A stretch of 64,000 bases of DNA, taken from contig CM067505.1 of assembly GCA_034509495.1 (NCBI GenBank), positions 9,821,532 to 9,885,531 of the forward strand. Reading direction: 5' to 3'. Positions 9,926-22,805 of the stretch are shown here, one piece after another (within the stretch, counting starts at the first letter, position 1; each line of letters opens with the position of its first letter). The notes under the pieces were generated by a model, which saw only the letters and a program-made list of their open reading frames with translations, did not search any database and was not told where the DNA came from. The translations under genes were made by a program, and so were the position numbers. The stretch is from Acestrorhynchus altus (lineage: Eukaryota > Chordata > Actinopteri > Characiformes > Acestrorhynchidae).

Positions 9926-11068
9926 TATGGAATTTCTTTTAATGCTAATATTGGTGCATACAAACCTGTTTAAGCTTCTAGACTAAACACATTATAAGTC
10001 ATTTTAAGCCATTCCTGATTTGTATGTTTTGAAGCTTGTGTAAAATGTTACTTTTGTAAGTGATTGCATGAGTCCAATCAGAGGATAAGGAGCAGCAGTC
10101 TGTTTGTTTTTTAAACTGGTTTAATATTGTGACTAATTTATGAAAATGTTCTTCACGTGGACTTATTTAAGAAGTCAAATCCTGCAACATTAGAAGGTAA
10201 ATAAGGTGGGTGCCAATCTAACCACCAATGACATGATACTCAGTAAAGACTGTAGGGAAGGAGAAGAATATGAGGAAATTCACTGATTTTGAGTAGTGGC
10301 AACTTTGGCAAATTTTCATATGACAGAACACAATTTAATGATCTAATGCAACTTGGTGAAAGCTGGTCATCTGGTATTCCAGTAATAATGTGTGTTGTTG
10401 TACTTTGTACAAGTCAGGTTCTTGTGCCAAGCACAGTGCTATCTCCAACCACAACACATTTCAACAATATGATCGGGAACGTAATCACATGCACATGATA
10501 ATGGCTTTTATTGCTCTATTTAACAAAAACTATTATCCACCTCATTCAATCAAATTGAAGTTGTACGCAGAATGACCTCAATCAGACAAGTCTATTCTGA
10601 TTAGGGTGTATACATGAATGCATTCTATTCCAATTGAGCTGTAAGTCAAATTATTAGGTTGCATGTAAATGTGGATAGTGATGTGAGAAGACTGTGTTAA
10701 CCCCATTTCAGTGGCGGTAACATTGGTAAGATATGGTTAGACTCACCATTTACCTTAAAAGGGTAAATTGTTGCATAGTTTATACTCATATCTCATTAAA
10801 TGTTAATACTGGGTGTGTAGTAATTTATTCAAATGGCAAATTCAATATTCTAATGATTTGAAATTCTGGATTGATTTCTGATCCATGACCTGTATGTCTC
10901 ACTGATCAAAAGTGAAATAAAAAAAGGTTTGAAATGTCACTTTACATGTAACAAATATAAAATATGACAGTTGACCTTTTTGAATGAAATTATGGTGAAG
11001 CCTCCACAAGACAGTGAAACTGGTCCTTGGGAGAAGCTAAATATAAAAAGTTCTGCCAAGTGTCAACC
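9926..11068. other. Noncoding, nothing recognised
   Basis: AT-rich sequence with no family match, no splice-flanked open exon and no repeat copy recognised. Confidence 0.45.
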
Positions 11069-11462
11069 TGTCATGGTTCTATCCCGTCATGCCTACCTGT
11101 CTTTCCTTTCCTGTCCTCCTTCTGTTTTATTTTGGTTACCTGTGTGCTTTTCGTACGTGTCTCTGTTCTCTTTTGGCTTTGTCTCCTCCCTTGCTCTTCC
11201 TTCTCTTTAGTGTTTACCACTCGTGTCTCATTTGTAACCCTGCCCCTGTGATCTGTCCCAGGTGTTTCCTATACTTGGTTTGAATTTAAGATCATTGGTC
11301 TCCGGCTGTGTTTGTCATTTTTGTGTGTGTGTTAATGTCAGACTGTTGTGTTTGTGTTTTACTATTGTAATACATATTCTTATTCTTATATCGTATTGTT
11401 TTATTAATAAAAATACCCTGCATGTGCATCCACCTCCTTGCTTGGTCTACAGCGCCCTGACA
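11069..11462 (+). mobile_element. Possible solo LTR or LTR-like repeat
   Basis: The block opens TGTCATGGTTC and closes CGCCCTGACA, so it has the TG...CA ends of an LTR, and it carries ATTAATAAAAATA (a poly(A)-signal-like AATAAA) about 50 bp before its end. It is pyrimidine-rich, unlike its surroundings. The flanking five bases (CAACC and AGACC) do not match well, and no retroviral-type genes are present. It could instead be another type of interspersed repeat. Confidence 0.35.
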
Positions 11463-14400
11463 AGACCGTGGTCAATGTTGTAGCCACAGCTAATGTGGAG
11501 GCTGTTGCGTAACAGTTCCCACATTAGAGTCATCATAATGCATATTGGCAGTGTCATTGGTACTGATAAAAACAGAATCAACAGTAACAGGGGGAGACAG
11601 TGTTTTTCACACAGAGCAACGATACAAAGTTGTTGTTGTTGATTAAAGTTGGGTACAATGTGCATTTAGGCAATGATGCAGCCTGAATTATGTCTAGAGG
11701 CTAACCGGACAAATATTTAACTAATCCATATCCATAATCACTTACCAAGATGTAAGAGTATGCTATTTCAGTACCAGAGGAGTAGGCAATGTGTCAATAT
11801 CATGTTCTCGCAGTATCAAAAAGTGAACCTGGTGTCAAGGGGAAAAGTGATGAAGGCGATGAGAGCTGTCACAAGGACTTGGGGAGGGAAAGGAATGTGT
11901 ATTGTTTCACTTCTGCATAGTGTGGGGTACAGGGACAGGGGCTTAAAGAGATCAGAATTCCCTCTTGGGTGGATGTTAAGACAACAATCCAAGCAGTCAA
12001 AACATTGATCAGAGCAGTCACGCTCTATATGAAGTCCAGTTGGACTGACATGGGTGGTCACAGTAGAAGACATGCTCTGACTGAGTACAGTCTCACATCA
12101 GCTGTTGGAAGGCAACCACCTGTAGTGAGCCTATTCAATTTGCACTCAGTGTGTTTCATAGGTCAGCAACATTAGTTGTGAACTGAACTGGAGTCAGTTT
12201 TTGAAGTAACTGTCATTGACGTGTGTGTGCAGCCATTATAATGGTGAGGTAGGCTATAAGGGTAGAGTAGCCCCTTTTAGTGTAGCCAAAGGGGTAATTG
12301 CCCAAATATTTTTACATTTTTAAGCAACACGAGTAGCATTTTTACCTTAAATAACAGTTTCAGCATCATTGTTTTGCTCCACTGCTTGCGTAATACAAAT
12401 AATGTATCTCTCAGCTTGTCCAGAAATGCATGCCCCTGAATTACATTTCCTGTATGTTTGAGGAGCACAGGAGCAAGAAAAACCAATTGTCAGTGTCAGT
12501 CATGTGTTTACTGGGGGCACCGTCACTGCAGCACCATCTTTGTGGTAACCTAGTGGTGAGCAGTCCAGTGAAAATATGAGAAAAGAAAAAACTATTGTAA
12601 TCTTTGGTGGCATTTAAAAAGCAATAAAACTGGAAAAGCTGAATCAAAATGAGGGGATATGATACCAAGACAAACTCAGCAAGGATGCCAGAGACTGATC
12701 GTTGGATGAATTAACATTTATTAATCCAAATGCTGCCTCCAGACTTGTATTTGGAAAGGATCGACTCCTGTTTACAGCATGTGTGTACTAGCCATTTCTT
12801 TCAATTCATTCATGGTATTCAAATAAAAGTGTGCTTAGAAAATGTCAACCTTCACTAGCATTAAATTGTCCTTCTATTAAAGCAAGATATAACAAATAAA
12901 TTACAAATTGAAGCTGGAATAATGATAGCCCTGACATATAGCCCTAATTTGATCCAGAAACATAATATCTTACCCATACAGCTATTTAGCTAGATGTCTA
13001 AACAATTGCACTTCATCATCATCAAACAAACTGACAATCCTGAAGTCAACTGCATGACATTTTACTGTTTACTACAGGAAATAGCTATGAGAGATACTAA
13101 ATGCACATGTTCAACATGTATATCTATGGTGTATTGCGTGAACAGCCAGAGCCAGGTTGAGCTGAAGTGTGGTGGGGCAACAACTCAGACGTATCAAACA
13201 AGCTGAAACCTTGTGAAGGGTTAGAAGTGCCCTCATACTGCAGTCACTAATTTAAAAATCAGCAATATAATTATAAAATATTAGACAGCATTCCAATTCC
13301 AATATGATAAGGTATCCAACTTGTCACAGTTATGCTATCTGCTAGAAATTAATATTGTTTTTAAATATAAGACTGCATTTTGGTCAAAAGAGTGCAAATC
13401 AATTTTGCCTTTGCACGTGTTGTGCCAAATTCTGTGTACCCGCCAGAATCCAACTGCCTTCGAGTCCATGCATGTCATGTAGCAGAGGTTGAGCATGTAG
13501 GTTAACATTGCATTCCTTTAGTTTCTGTTTATAAATAAGAGTTACCCTGCAGTTACAGTAGACACAGGAATAGCAAGGGTGGTGTGTTGAGTCAGATATC
13601 AGTACAGGCTACTCAGTTCAGAATGCTGTTTTTTTTTTTTTTCATTTATTTTTTATTGGTGACAACATCCTTCCACAACTTCCTTTAATTGCAATCACCT
13701 TCACATCTACATCATCTGTCAATGACATTTTCACATGAAGCTGCTTGATAAGCAGAGCTGTAAGATACATTTAAAAGTAGACCTGTTCTAGGCCTTTATC
13801 ACTGATCTCTGTGTACAGGACCACTGCTGTCTAGATATTTTTGATTGTTGTGGTTAATCCAGTAGTAACACTGAGATCAAAAACGTAGCACTAGTACTGA
13901 TACATGTGTCATCACCTACAACGGTTCCTCTATGTTGGTAAATGGTTAGAGGAATGTTGACAAAATGTAAACATGTAAGTAAGCTATTTACCATTTAAAT
14001 ATACACTTTGGTTATCCCGTAATACCGACAGTACTGCTTTGGATGATGTCAGTCCATCCAGGGCAATCCACTCCAGTATTCCCATCATGTCCAGGGTAGA
14101 CAGATGGCCATGGGGTGACATTTCAGAAAGGCTCAGCCTGTGACTCCAGGCTGCCTCAGGCTCCAACGGCCTCCATTTTAAATGGAACCACTGTCCTTAA
14201 TAGAGCAGTTCATGATGAATGTTTAAACTGTGGGGCAGCAGTCAATGGAGGAGATGTGTCATAAGAGGACTGGAGGACTCACGCATGGATTCAACTCACA
14301 GAAGAGTGAGCCTCTTTGCAGTGTGATGACAACAACCAGAGTGACTGTTCAATCTGAATCTTCACAAGGTAAAAAAAAGTAGAGATATGCTTTTAAATGG

Positions 14401-14814
14401 AAAGGTATAACTGTCATGATCACTGGGTTAAAGTCTGTTTTCAAGGTTCATCTATTTAACCTTTGCGTTGTCGTAGGGTCACCACACCACATTTAACTGC
14501 AGAGAAACCCCCCTTAATAACAGCTCAATCCTTGATGGACAACAAATAAACAAATTCAGCCATTTATATGATACAGCCAGCTCTTACTGGGGGATTACAA
14601 GACCAGAAAACATGTGAAAATGCCCGTTTCACTCCTATAAGGGACCTGCACAGTTTAAAAAAAGGCATAAAGATGCCTTAAAATAAATATTTTTTTATTT
14701 TTGTAAAGAAGCTGTTTGAAGTGTGAAGAATCTTTAGTTTTGTAAAGAACCTTTATACTGACTCATGAATAGTGAATAGTGATTTCTTTCAATGACAACA
14801 GCATTAACACACAT
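11463..14814. other. Noncoding, nothing recognised
   Basis: No coding exons, RNA genes or named repeats recognised. The open frames near 11.8-12.2 kb and 14.0-14.2 kb show no domain and no splice context that would support them. Confidence 0.4.
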
Positions 14815-14824
14815 TGATAACTAT
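14815..14824. repeat. Target duplication of the Rex3 insertion, left copy
   Basis: TGATAACTAT here recurs at 15575-15584 directly after the GATG tail. Confidence 0.65.
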
Positions 14825-15575
14825 GAGCCAGAAACAGATAGAGTGCCTTCTCCAGGTCCTTCCACAAGTGGAGGAGGAGTTTAAGTATCTGGGGGTCTTG
14901 TTCATGAGGGAAAATTTGAGCAGGAGATCGACAGGCAGATTGGTGCTGCATCAGCAGTGATGCGGACGCTGTACCAATCCCTAGTGGTGAAAAGAGAGCT
15001 GAGCCAAAAAGCAAAACTCTCGATTTACCGGTCAATCTACGTCCCTACCCTCACCTATGGTCATGAGCATTGGGTTATGACCGAAAAAACGAGATCTCAG
15101 ATACAAGCAGCCGAAATGAGCTTTCTCTGGAGGGTGGCTGGGCTCTCCCTTAGAGATAGGGTGAGAAGCTCAGTCATCTGAGAGGGAGTCAGAGTAGAGC
15201 CGCTGCTCCTCCATGTCGAGAGGAGCCAGTTGGGGTGGCACAGGCTTCTGGTGATGATGCCTCCTGGACGCCTCCCTGGTGAGGTGTACCGGTGAGGTGT
15301 CCCTGGTGAGGGTTCCTCTGGGAGAAGACCCAGAGGAAGATCCAGGACATGCTGGAGAGACTATGTTTATCGGCTGGCCTTGGAACGCCTTGTGGTTCCC
15401 CTAGAAGAGCTGCACCAAGTGGCTGGGGAGAGGAAGTCTGGGTCTCCCTGCTTAGGCTGCTGCCCCCGTGACTCATCTCCAGATAAAGTGGCAGAAAATG
15501 GATGGATGGATGGATGGATGGATGGATGGATGGATGGATGGATGGATGGATGGATGGATGGATGGATGGATGGAT
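14825..15575 (+). mobile_element. Rex3-type (RTE clade) LINE, 5'-truncated
   Basis: Plus-strand translation gives a characteristic Rex3 C-terminal sequence: EEFKYLGVL, LYQSLVVKRELSQKAKLSIY, RSIYVPTLTYGHEHWVMTEK and QIQAAEMSFLWRVAGLSLRD, then a stop at about 15179 where intact copies continue. More distant readable parts follow (LERLVVPLEELHQVAGER at about 15376-15430). The element ends GCAGAAAATGGATGG and a GATG microsatellite, the 3' end reported for Rex3. Only the last part of the reverse transcriptase ORF remains, with stops and frameshifts. The copy is bracketed by TGATAACTAT at 14815-14824 and 15575-15584. Confidence 0.9.
15498..15575 (+). repeat. (GATG)n tail of the Rex3 element
   Basis: About 19 tandem GGAT units, the 3' terminal repeat of the Rex3 copy. 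Long open frames across it on both strands are repeats of a four-residue motif and are not genes. Confidence 0.95.
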
Positions 15576-16040
15576 GATAACTATCATTATATTGGTAATT
15601 ATTTGCCCCAAATTCATATTGCAGATACACTATATGGACAAAGGTATTATGACACCTTTTCATTCACTTTATCGTCTGAAAACAAGGGTATTTAAAAGAG
15701 TTTTTCCTGCTTTTGTAACTGTCTCTACAGTTCAGGTTAAGCTTTATACTAGATTTTGGAGCATTGAAGTGAGCATTTTATTGCAATCAAAGACAACAGC
15801 ATTAGTGAGGTTAGGATGTGGATGATTACTTCCCCTTCTCATCCCCAACCACTGTCTCATCCCAAAAGTATTGGATGGAGCACAATCATTCCAGAGAACA
15901 CAGTTATTCTGCTGAACAGTTCAACACTGAGGACATTTTGACCCTTCTAGCACCCACTTGGCATTAGGTATTGTGCCAGTTGCATGTTTATCTACACCAG
16001 GAAGTTCTGTTCTACTGACAGTACTTTTCTACAGGGACAT
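15576..16040 (+). repeat. Dispersed repeat family A, copy 2
   Basis: The left end reads CACTATATGGACAAAGGTAT at about 15629. It is followed by AAAAGTATTGGATGGAGCAC, CATTCCAGAGAACACAGTTA and GGCATTAGGTATTGTGCCAG in the family order. The 50 bp before the end (GATAACTATCATTATATTGG to TTCATATTGCAGAT) also match the flank of copy 3 at 18624-18678, so the repeat unit is larger than the inverted-end element alone. Confidence 0.65.
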
Positions 16041-16048
16041 GGCAAGGT

Positions 16049-16079
16049 TTGTGTGTGTGTGTGTGTGTGGGGGGGGGGT
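16049..16079. repeat. (GT)n with adjacent poly-G
   Basis: A run of about ten GT units followed by ten G residues. Confidence 0.9.
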
Positions 16080-18623
16080 GTATAGCTTTCATAGAAGAAT
16101 GAAAAGTAATTAAATTTAAGGCTGAAAATTTTAATCAGCGGTTTTCTGGTTTTAAATATAGTGATGGGTCATTTTATGTCCTTAAGGATAAAGGATTTAG
16201 AAGCATCTTAAGTGTGCTTTCATATGGACTTTAATAATGTATGTTTGTATAATGTTACAGTAAAAAAAAGTAGGCATAGATACAGCTATATAATCTTTAG
16301 GTATGTATCTTTACATATTTTTTCACTCTGTGTGACCATTTTGGCTCCCAAACAATTGCTGAATGTTGCTAATTACTATGCACTGACGCCTTACAAAGCC
16401 CATGTCAAAAAAGTAGGTGGAAAGTTTTCTGAAAGCAGAACACAAATTACCAGTTCCATATAATGGTAGAGAGAGACCAGCGAGCAGATGACTCCCATGG
16501 TGACTAAGAATAGGACAATTTATAGCATGTGCTTTAAGAATCTCATTGTAATAAAGGCCTCTTTTCTCTTTGTTAATCTTTTTTAAATCTTTGGAAAGCT
16601 ATCAGTGATTTCTTATACAATTCAAGTCAATTTTATTTGTTTATTTAAATTTGAATAATCAAGCAATCAACAGAATATTTACTATATTACTGCTAACCTC
16701 AACAGACAATACTAGAACTTTTTCAAATATTTTTGAACAAATAAATCAAATGTGGGATGAACTGCACTCATAAGGAAAGAGGTTGCATTTTCATCATGCC
16801 TTTTGTTCTTCTTTGAAAAGCATTTAGGTACAGAGGAGCTCTTTTAGAGTTATGACCCCTGAAACAGGACGCGCAGATATATCTGGCTTTTCACTCAGAG
16901 ACTGTGCTCAGAGATCTAAAGCTGAAATAACCCTTTCTTCAGTAGCATGCGCTCTCTCACCACCCTTCAAGCATCAACAAGTTTCACCTCCACCTACACA
17001 AACACCTTTACCACCATTCTTAACAGAACACCCAGCGGCTCCATGACCCTTCCACACAGCCCGCCTTCACCATTTGTCCTCTCTCGCTCCTGCACTCACC
17101 TCCTAATAATGCAGCATCACGGCAGATCCCAGTCCAGGGTCCCATTTGTTGCTCTCCTCGCGACACTTCCATTAAGATAGTGTCACGATAGTTTTAAAAC
17201 AGTCGGCACTTTGTTTACCACAGGAGATACGCACCAAGTCATCCATCTCTGTCTAAATCCTTCGACTATTTTAACACATTTCACTTCATACAGGACCTCA
17301 AAGAGGAGATAATGAAACAAGTGTCTTTTTTCATTAAAAAAGTTTGATTGCTACACTATATCTAACACAGTTATCACAATGACATCAAGTAAAATGGACC
17401 ACTCTTTTCATGCAGACAGTTTTGAAAAAAATTCTACTTGGCAGCATCGCTGTTTATGAATGTGGGAAAAAACGTTACTAGGGTTGTCTGGGAGCATCTG
17501 TGCCACAAATATCCAAAATTTTTCATGACTTTTACAGTAATATTAGGCATAAAATCTAATTAGAAATGTGCTTATTTGGTGACGTTACAACACTGTACAT
17601 TTGTTTCTTGATAGATAAGATGCTTTCACACATACCTTCCAAACCAAAATAGCAGGAGTGAAAGGTGTCTTAAAAATTTGGTTTTGCTCAAAAGAGGTTG
17701 TCTCGGTGTGAATCAAACTGAACCTTGGTTGTGTTTGTGCGCAGTGCAAAAAAAAAATGAGGTCAGTTTTTAGTTGTTAGGATTTTCGTACCAATTACAG
17801 GAATCTGAGGCAGGCTGTCATCACCCATTAAATACCATAAGAAGAAAAAGAACTGGAAAAGAAGTAGAAATAAGCCTCTGTACTTGGAGACAATTATATC
17901 TGTCTGTGACAATATAATTGTTGCATAATAAGCATGTTCATTTGGTGAATCTTCAGTTCTCTGCTCGCTGCTGTCATTGGTGCTGCTAGTAGCAATGCCA
18001 TATCAACGGTAACAAAATTAATCTGTTCAGTCTTTTTTTTTTTGCAGGAAAGGCTACCTGCTGAACTGACAACACATAGATGTCAGACCACCTATTGTGA
18101 ATGTCAACACATCTTCTTACAAAGCAATCAATGTCAAGTATTGTGAGATGCGACCGACATAGGTGATGATGACAGGAGGTAGGTATGTCATGCACAGTTA
18201 ATTAGTGTGAAACCAAATCCGACTGGATTAAATGTACACAATGTAGCAACAATGTGACTATTGTTTCTGACCTCATCCCAGACAATCAGGAAATGTCTTA
18301 GTATTAGGCACATTTCCTACATGGCTTAAATGCTGTCCTTCGATCAAAGGTACTGAAATCACCACTTTCTCCTTTCTCCTAGATGCTCCCTGGACTATGG
18401 ACTGGTACCAGTTTAGAACTGCTCCTGTCAATCTCCTTCTGTAATGGTATTTAATAACACAGTCACAAACTATGGCTGTGATTATATTTGAGATACTGAA
18501 GATTATAATTAAAAACAATAATGTTATGTTTATTATGTTATGTCATTCACATAAACTCTCACTATCTATAGAGTTAACAACAATAGTTGGCTCATTCCAT
18601 TAACCTGATGTTTCTAGCAAATA
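16080..18623. other. Noncoding; GC-richer patch at 16840-17180
   Basis: No gene recognised. The part from about 16840 to 17180 is less AT-rich, low in repeats and open in two plus-strand frames of 64 and 77 codons. Neither frame resembles a known protein. It could be a regulatory element or an unrecognised exon. Confidence 0.35.
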
Positions 18624-18900
18624 TTGATAGCTATCATCATAAAGGCAATTATTTGCCAAAAAATTCATATTGTAGATCAAATATACTGAATTGAGCACAT
18701 TCATTCCACAGAACACAGTTATACTGCTCAACAGCTCAATACTGGAGGCATTTTGTACTCATCAACTCGTCACCTGACATTAGGCATTGTGCCAATAGGT
18801 TCATGTTTATTAACTCCAGAAATTTCCATTCTAACTCCAGTACCTATATGTGTGTGTGCATTTGCACACATGTGCCAGCAGTAGGTGCCATTTATAATAG
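18624..18900 (+). repeat. Dispersed repeat family A, copy 3
   Basis: The flank GATAGCTATCATCATAAAGG, then TTCATATTGTAGAT, matches copy 2, and the body (GAGCACATTCATTCCACAGA, ACATTAGGCATTGTGCCAAT, GCATTTGCACACATGTG) follows the family order. About 200 bp present in copy 2 between the left end and GAGCAC are missing here. It also shows the Rex3 target sequence without Rex3. Confidence 0.65.
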
Positions 18901-20534
18901 CTGATTGCACTCATTAGAAAGGGTGAACATGTGGATATATTTTGTAGGTGTATTTAGACTTTTATTCTGTATATGATGCATTTTGGAGGAAAGGCTTATG
19001 TTATCTTATGTAAGTGTTTAACCAACATCCAATCAGAGCTTTAGCAGTTGCCCATTGTTGCTCCAGGCTCTCTGAGATTAGAGCAGCAGCAGCACTTTCC
19101 CTAGGTCATAGTGCCCTGTTATCTTTTGAATTTGTTGGCACAGTGAGACAGCTAAATAATGAAAATAAAATATATTTAAATTGATAATGTGCTCTGGTGT
19201 TAGGTGGTGTTAAAGAACATTTGGAGGTGGAGCCCTCCTCCCATGCCCCCCACCCTTATACAATACCACAAAATATCAGAAAATAATCTAAATTACTTTT
19301 TATTTGAGGATCAACAGTATTTAGGGGTGTGCCAACTCATGCACTGCTCAAAACTGGTGCCAGGAGCTTGTGGAACAATGCCACAGAGAAGTCAGAGGGG
19401 TTAACTGCAAGCCCATCAAAGTGGGGGTGTAGAAGCATTAGTGACCAGCCCCTCTGTAGGGTGAATGCCCTGCTGGGTATCACCTCAAATCCAGAGTTAC
19501 TGAAGTGTGGGGATCCAAGAAGAGGGCAAAAGGCGACATAGACTGTGTGGATACGTGTTTACTAATGCTGACTTTCTTAAAAATGCAAGCCAAGCAGATT
19601 GGTTTGGGATGTTCTGGCACACAAATTCAATCTGATCACTTGAAAATAACAGGGTGAACAGTCATCTCAACAGATCTTATCTGAGAAATAAACGATTTGC
19701 CTGCTGTCTGAACATAGCCTGTCTGTGGGAAGGTAGCTCTTGAGCAGGGTTGGAGACCACTGAGCTAATCTTAAATCTGTATGAATCTTAACCCCAACCA
19801 CTACCCACAATTCAATTGTATCTCTTATCCTGGTTCTAAAAATATCTCTAATCTTAACTTCAACTCTATCAGCATTAATTATCTAACTTTCAGCATATCA
19901 TTTGTTGATAATTTGATCATTTCAGCATTCAGCCTTTTCTGAACACAGATCAAGCCTAACTTAAAAGAATACAACATTTAATTATATGATGTGCTGGAAG
20001 TAACTTAAATTCTTGTTTTAGGAAATTAAGTAATTAAATGTAATTTTTACTTGATTATTAAGGACAGACATTGTTGCGGTTTAAATTGGAACTGTCAGGT
20101 TCATTTTTGTAATATTGGTTATTGAATGTGATTACATCATGTAAAAAATAATTCTCTATCAGATCGTTTAAGAAATAAATGCTTGAAGAAAGCTAATTTT
20201 TCTGCATTGTGAGATAATTTGATAAACTCACATGTAGTAAAAGGCCTAGGATGTGGTTGAATAATGCAGTATTTCCCATTTTTATTATATTAGGCAACTA
20301 ACGGTAAAGCTACAGACAGGATCAGATGAATTCTGCCTAGAGGAAGCCTTGAAGGTACAAGACGTGCCATTGCTAAATTTTAAATCACATTAGTCATTGC
20401 TGGTTGTTTGTCTGGATTTAGGAATAGAAAATAACCATGGTTCCCATGGTTCCTTTGATGTTTAAAAATTGTATTTATTTTATTATTGATTATATTTCAA
20501 TGTGAGATCATACTAATGATACTTTGAACCTGAG
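18901..20534. other. Noncoding, nothing recognised
   Basis: No coding, RNA or repeat family recognised. A 70-codon plus-strand frame at 19329-19541 lies in a slightly GC-richer patch but has no known domain. Confidence 0.4.
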
Positions 20535-21046
20535 ATCTGCACTTCATTGTGGGCAGTTACATTTATTCTAGGCTTCATAACCTACAGACATGATACACAC
20601 ACACCAGAAAACACTATCTAAGGAATAATCCAGCTCGAAATAGAGGTACATTTTTGGATTAAATCCCAGTTTAAATGCCAAAGGAGCCTTCCAGTGCATG
20701 ACTGATTGGTGAGAGGAGGCGAATCTGATGATGTCACTAATGGCTAATAATAACAGAGCTAAATGCTCAAATTTAGCAGTGAGCTATCGATACCATGGCA
20801 ATGTTAGGACACATTGTTCCTTTTATCGATTAAGTTACAGAGACATGCATTTCTAAACTGACACTGTGGGCAAAAAGGCTTAATTCAGCTAGCTACCTAA
20901 TCAGCAAAAATAAATAAATAAATAAACAAGTAGCCTATGATCTCCTGAAAATAACAATATCTGTCATGTGTGACTTGGGCAAATAAAACTGTCAAACTAT
21001 GAAAACATCCCAGAAATTTAGTCTAGGGTTCTAAAGGTTAAAGGGC
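20535..21046 (+). repeat. Dispersed repeat family B, copy 2
   Basis: Collinear with 2715-3305: GGGCAGTTACAT, TTCTAGGCTTCATAACCTAC, TTAAATCCCAGTTTAAATGC, GGAGCCTTCCAGTGCATG, GATGATGTCACT, then GAAAACATCCCAGAAATT and TCTAAAGGTTAA. The middle contains a short AAAT run not seen in copy 1. Confidence 0.65.
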
Positions 21047-22377
21047 CCATATTTTAATTTCCTTACTTTGTATTCATGTATTTCTCTGAGAATGAGGTAC
21101 ATCAATTTGCTTTTAATTATAAATGTTTTTCTTTATCACCTATAACTTATCTTTTATTGTGCATTTAAGAGAGATGTACAGAAAGCTAGATATACACTTA
21201 TTTTAGTCAGATTTTAGGCTCGATTTGGTCATAGCTGAGTGTATTTCACATCAGCCTGAATTCTGGCTGAAGATTGAAGTGAAGTGTGAGAAGGGAAGCG
21301 ATTGGCAACTAATTGCCCAAATGAGATGTGAGTGAGCAGTCAAATGATGGGATTTCTGACATGTTCAAAATTTTGCTTGTCTCAGTTTGAGCAGTCTCAT
21401 GAGCTAATCACAGACAGTTTTCTGTCCATCTACCACAATAAATAATGGTGGCAAGGCAAAAATTCCACGGGCAGGGCTAGTGGACCTTTGCCAACATCAT
21501 TTGTACCTGTTCAATCTTTTGTCAACCTCCTACCATGACAGACAGACATGTGACCTGACCTGTATTGTGACTCAGCTGAAAAGTAGTACAGGTAGAAATA
21601 AATTCATGTGTCCTAAATAGGCAGATTTGGATAAAATAGTGGCACCAATGATTTCAAAATAGTATTATATACTGGAGATGGAAACTGGTAAACGTGTTAA
21701 GAAGTCTGTTGTGAAAATGTATGCATGCTTCATCAAATACAAAATGCAGTTTTCCAGTGAACTGTGAAAATGTTCTCCTATAAACCTTTGGAAAACCTTG
21801 GATTAGTAGCCACGGAGGGAGAAAAACGGTCAAGGCAGTTTTTCATGTTAAATTTACAAGGAGATCACACTTGACCATGGAAGATGTGTGGAGAATGCAT
21901 TATAACAGTTTCTTTTTCTTCTCTTGTTCTCTTCAAGGTCCACAATTTCATGCAAAAAGCACAGGAGTGGAAATGGGAACCAGACACAAAACTACAAACA
22001 TACGCATGTCTGATGTCATTCAACTCTTTCAGTTAGTCACATTGTTGTCATTGATTATAACAATATTGATATTAAAGTCAGAGATGGGATTTAACTTATT
22101 TTGATTCTGATTAGTGTAACATAATCCATTTTAACCCATGTTAAAAGATATGACATGATTCAGTTATTTATTTAAAACGATTAAATAGAATTTTATGGTG
22201 CATACATTGTTCTGTAAAATAAACGTTTTACCAACTTTTTTCATTGTTGTTAAATGAAATGGACTGAACTGCAGTTTTGAACCTGTCCACACAGCTTGAG
22301 CATTTCTAATGATAGCAAGCACAGGTACCTGCAGATGGTTTGTTAAGTTGCATGTATTGGAAATGGTAAACAGTATA
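21047..22377. other. Noncoding, nothing recognised
   Basis: No supported exon, RNA gene or repeat in this interval. Confidence 0.4.
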
Positions 22378-22805
22378 CTGTATATGTTTGTGGATGCCCA
22401 CAAACTTCTGTGCATTCAGGTACTTTAAGCTGCACTCATTACTGAGACAAATGTGCAAATGCACACACAGCTTGCCTAGTCCTTATATAGAAGTACTACT
22501 AAGAAAATATGACTCTTTGAAGCAGATAAACATAAATGTATGCTTAATGCATGGTGTTCATGGTATAAAGCTCCCCAGCACTGAACTGTGGAGCAGTGGA
22601 ATTGTGTTCTCTGGAATGATGGTACTCCATTCTATAGTTTTGGGAGGAGTTGGGAACAGTGGGGAAAGTGATCACCCAACATCCTAATATCACCTGTGCT
22701 CTTCTTGCTGGATATGATCAAATCCTCTCAACAATACCTCCAAAATCTAGTTGAAAGCCTTCTCTGGACAGTAGAGAATGCCCCAATACTTTTCTCCTCA
22801 TAGAG
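22378..22805 (-). repeat. Dispersed repeat family A, copy 4
   Basis: Reverse orientation relative to copies 1-3. It opens TATATGTTTGTGGATGCC, then TGTGCAAATGCACACACAGC, GAACTGTGGAGCAGTGGA and TTGTGTTCTCTGGAATGATG, and closes CCCCAATACTTTTCTCC. This is close to a full-length copy of about 430 bp. Confidence 0.65.

Noticed and set aside
15189..15825. Several 60-140 codon frames on both strands across the GATG repeat
   Set aside because: They are translations of a tetranucleotide microsatellite and the antisense of Rex3.
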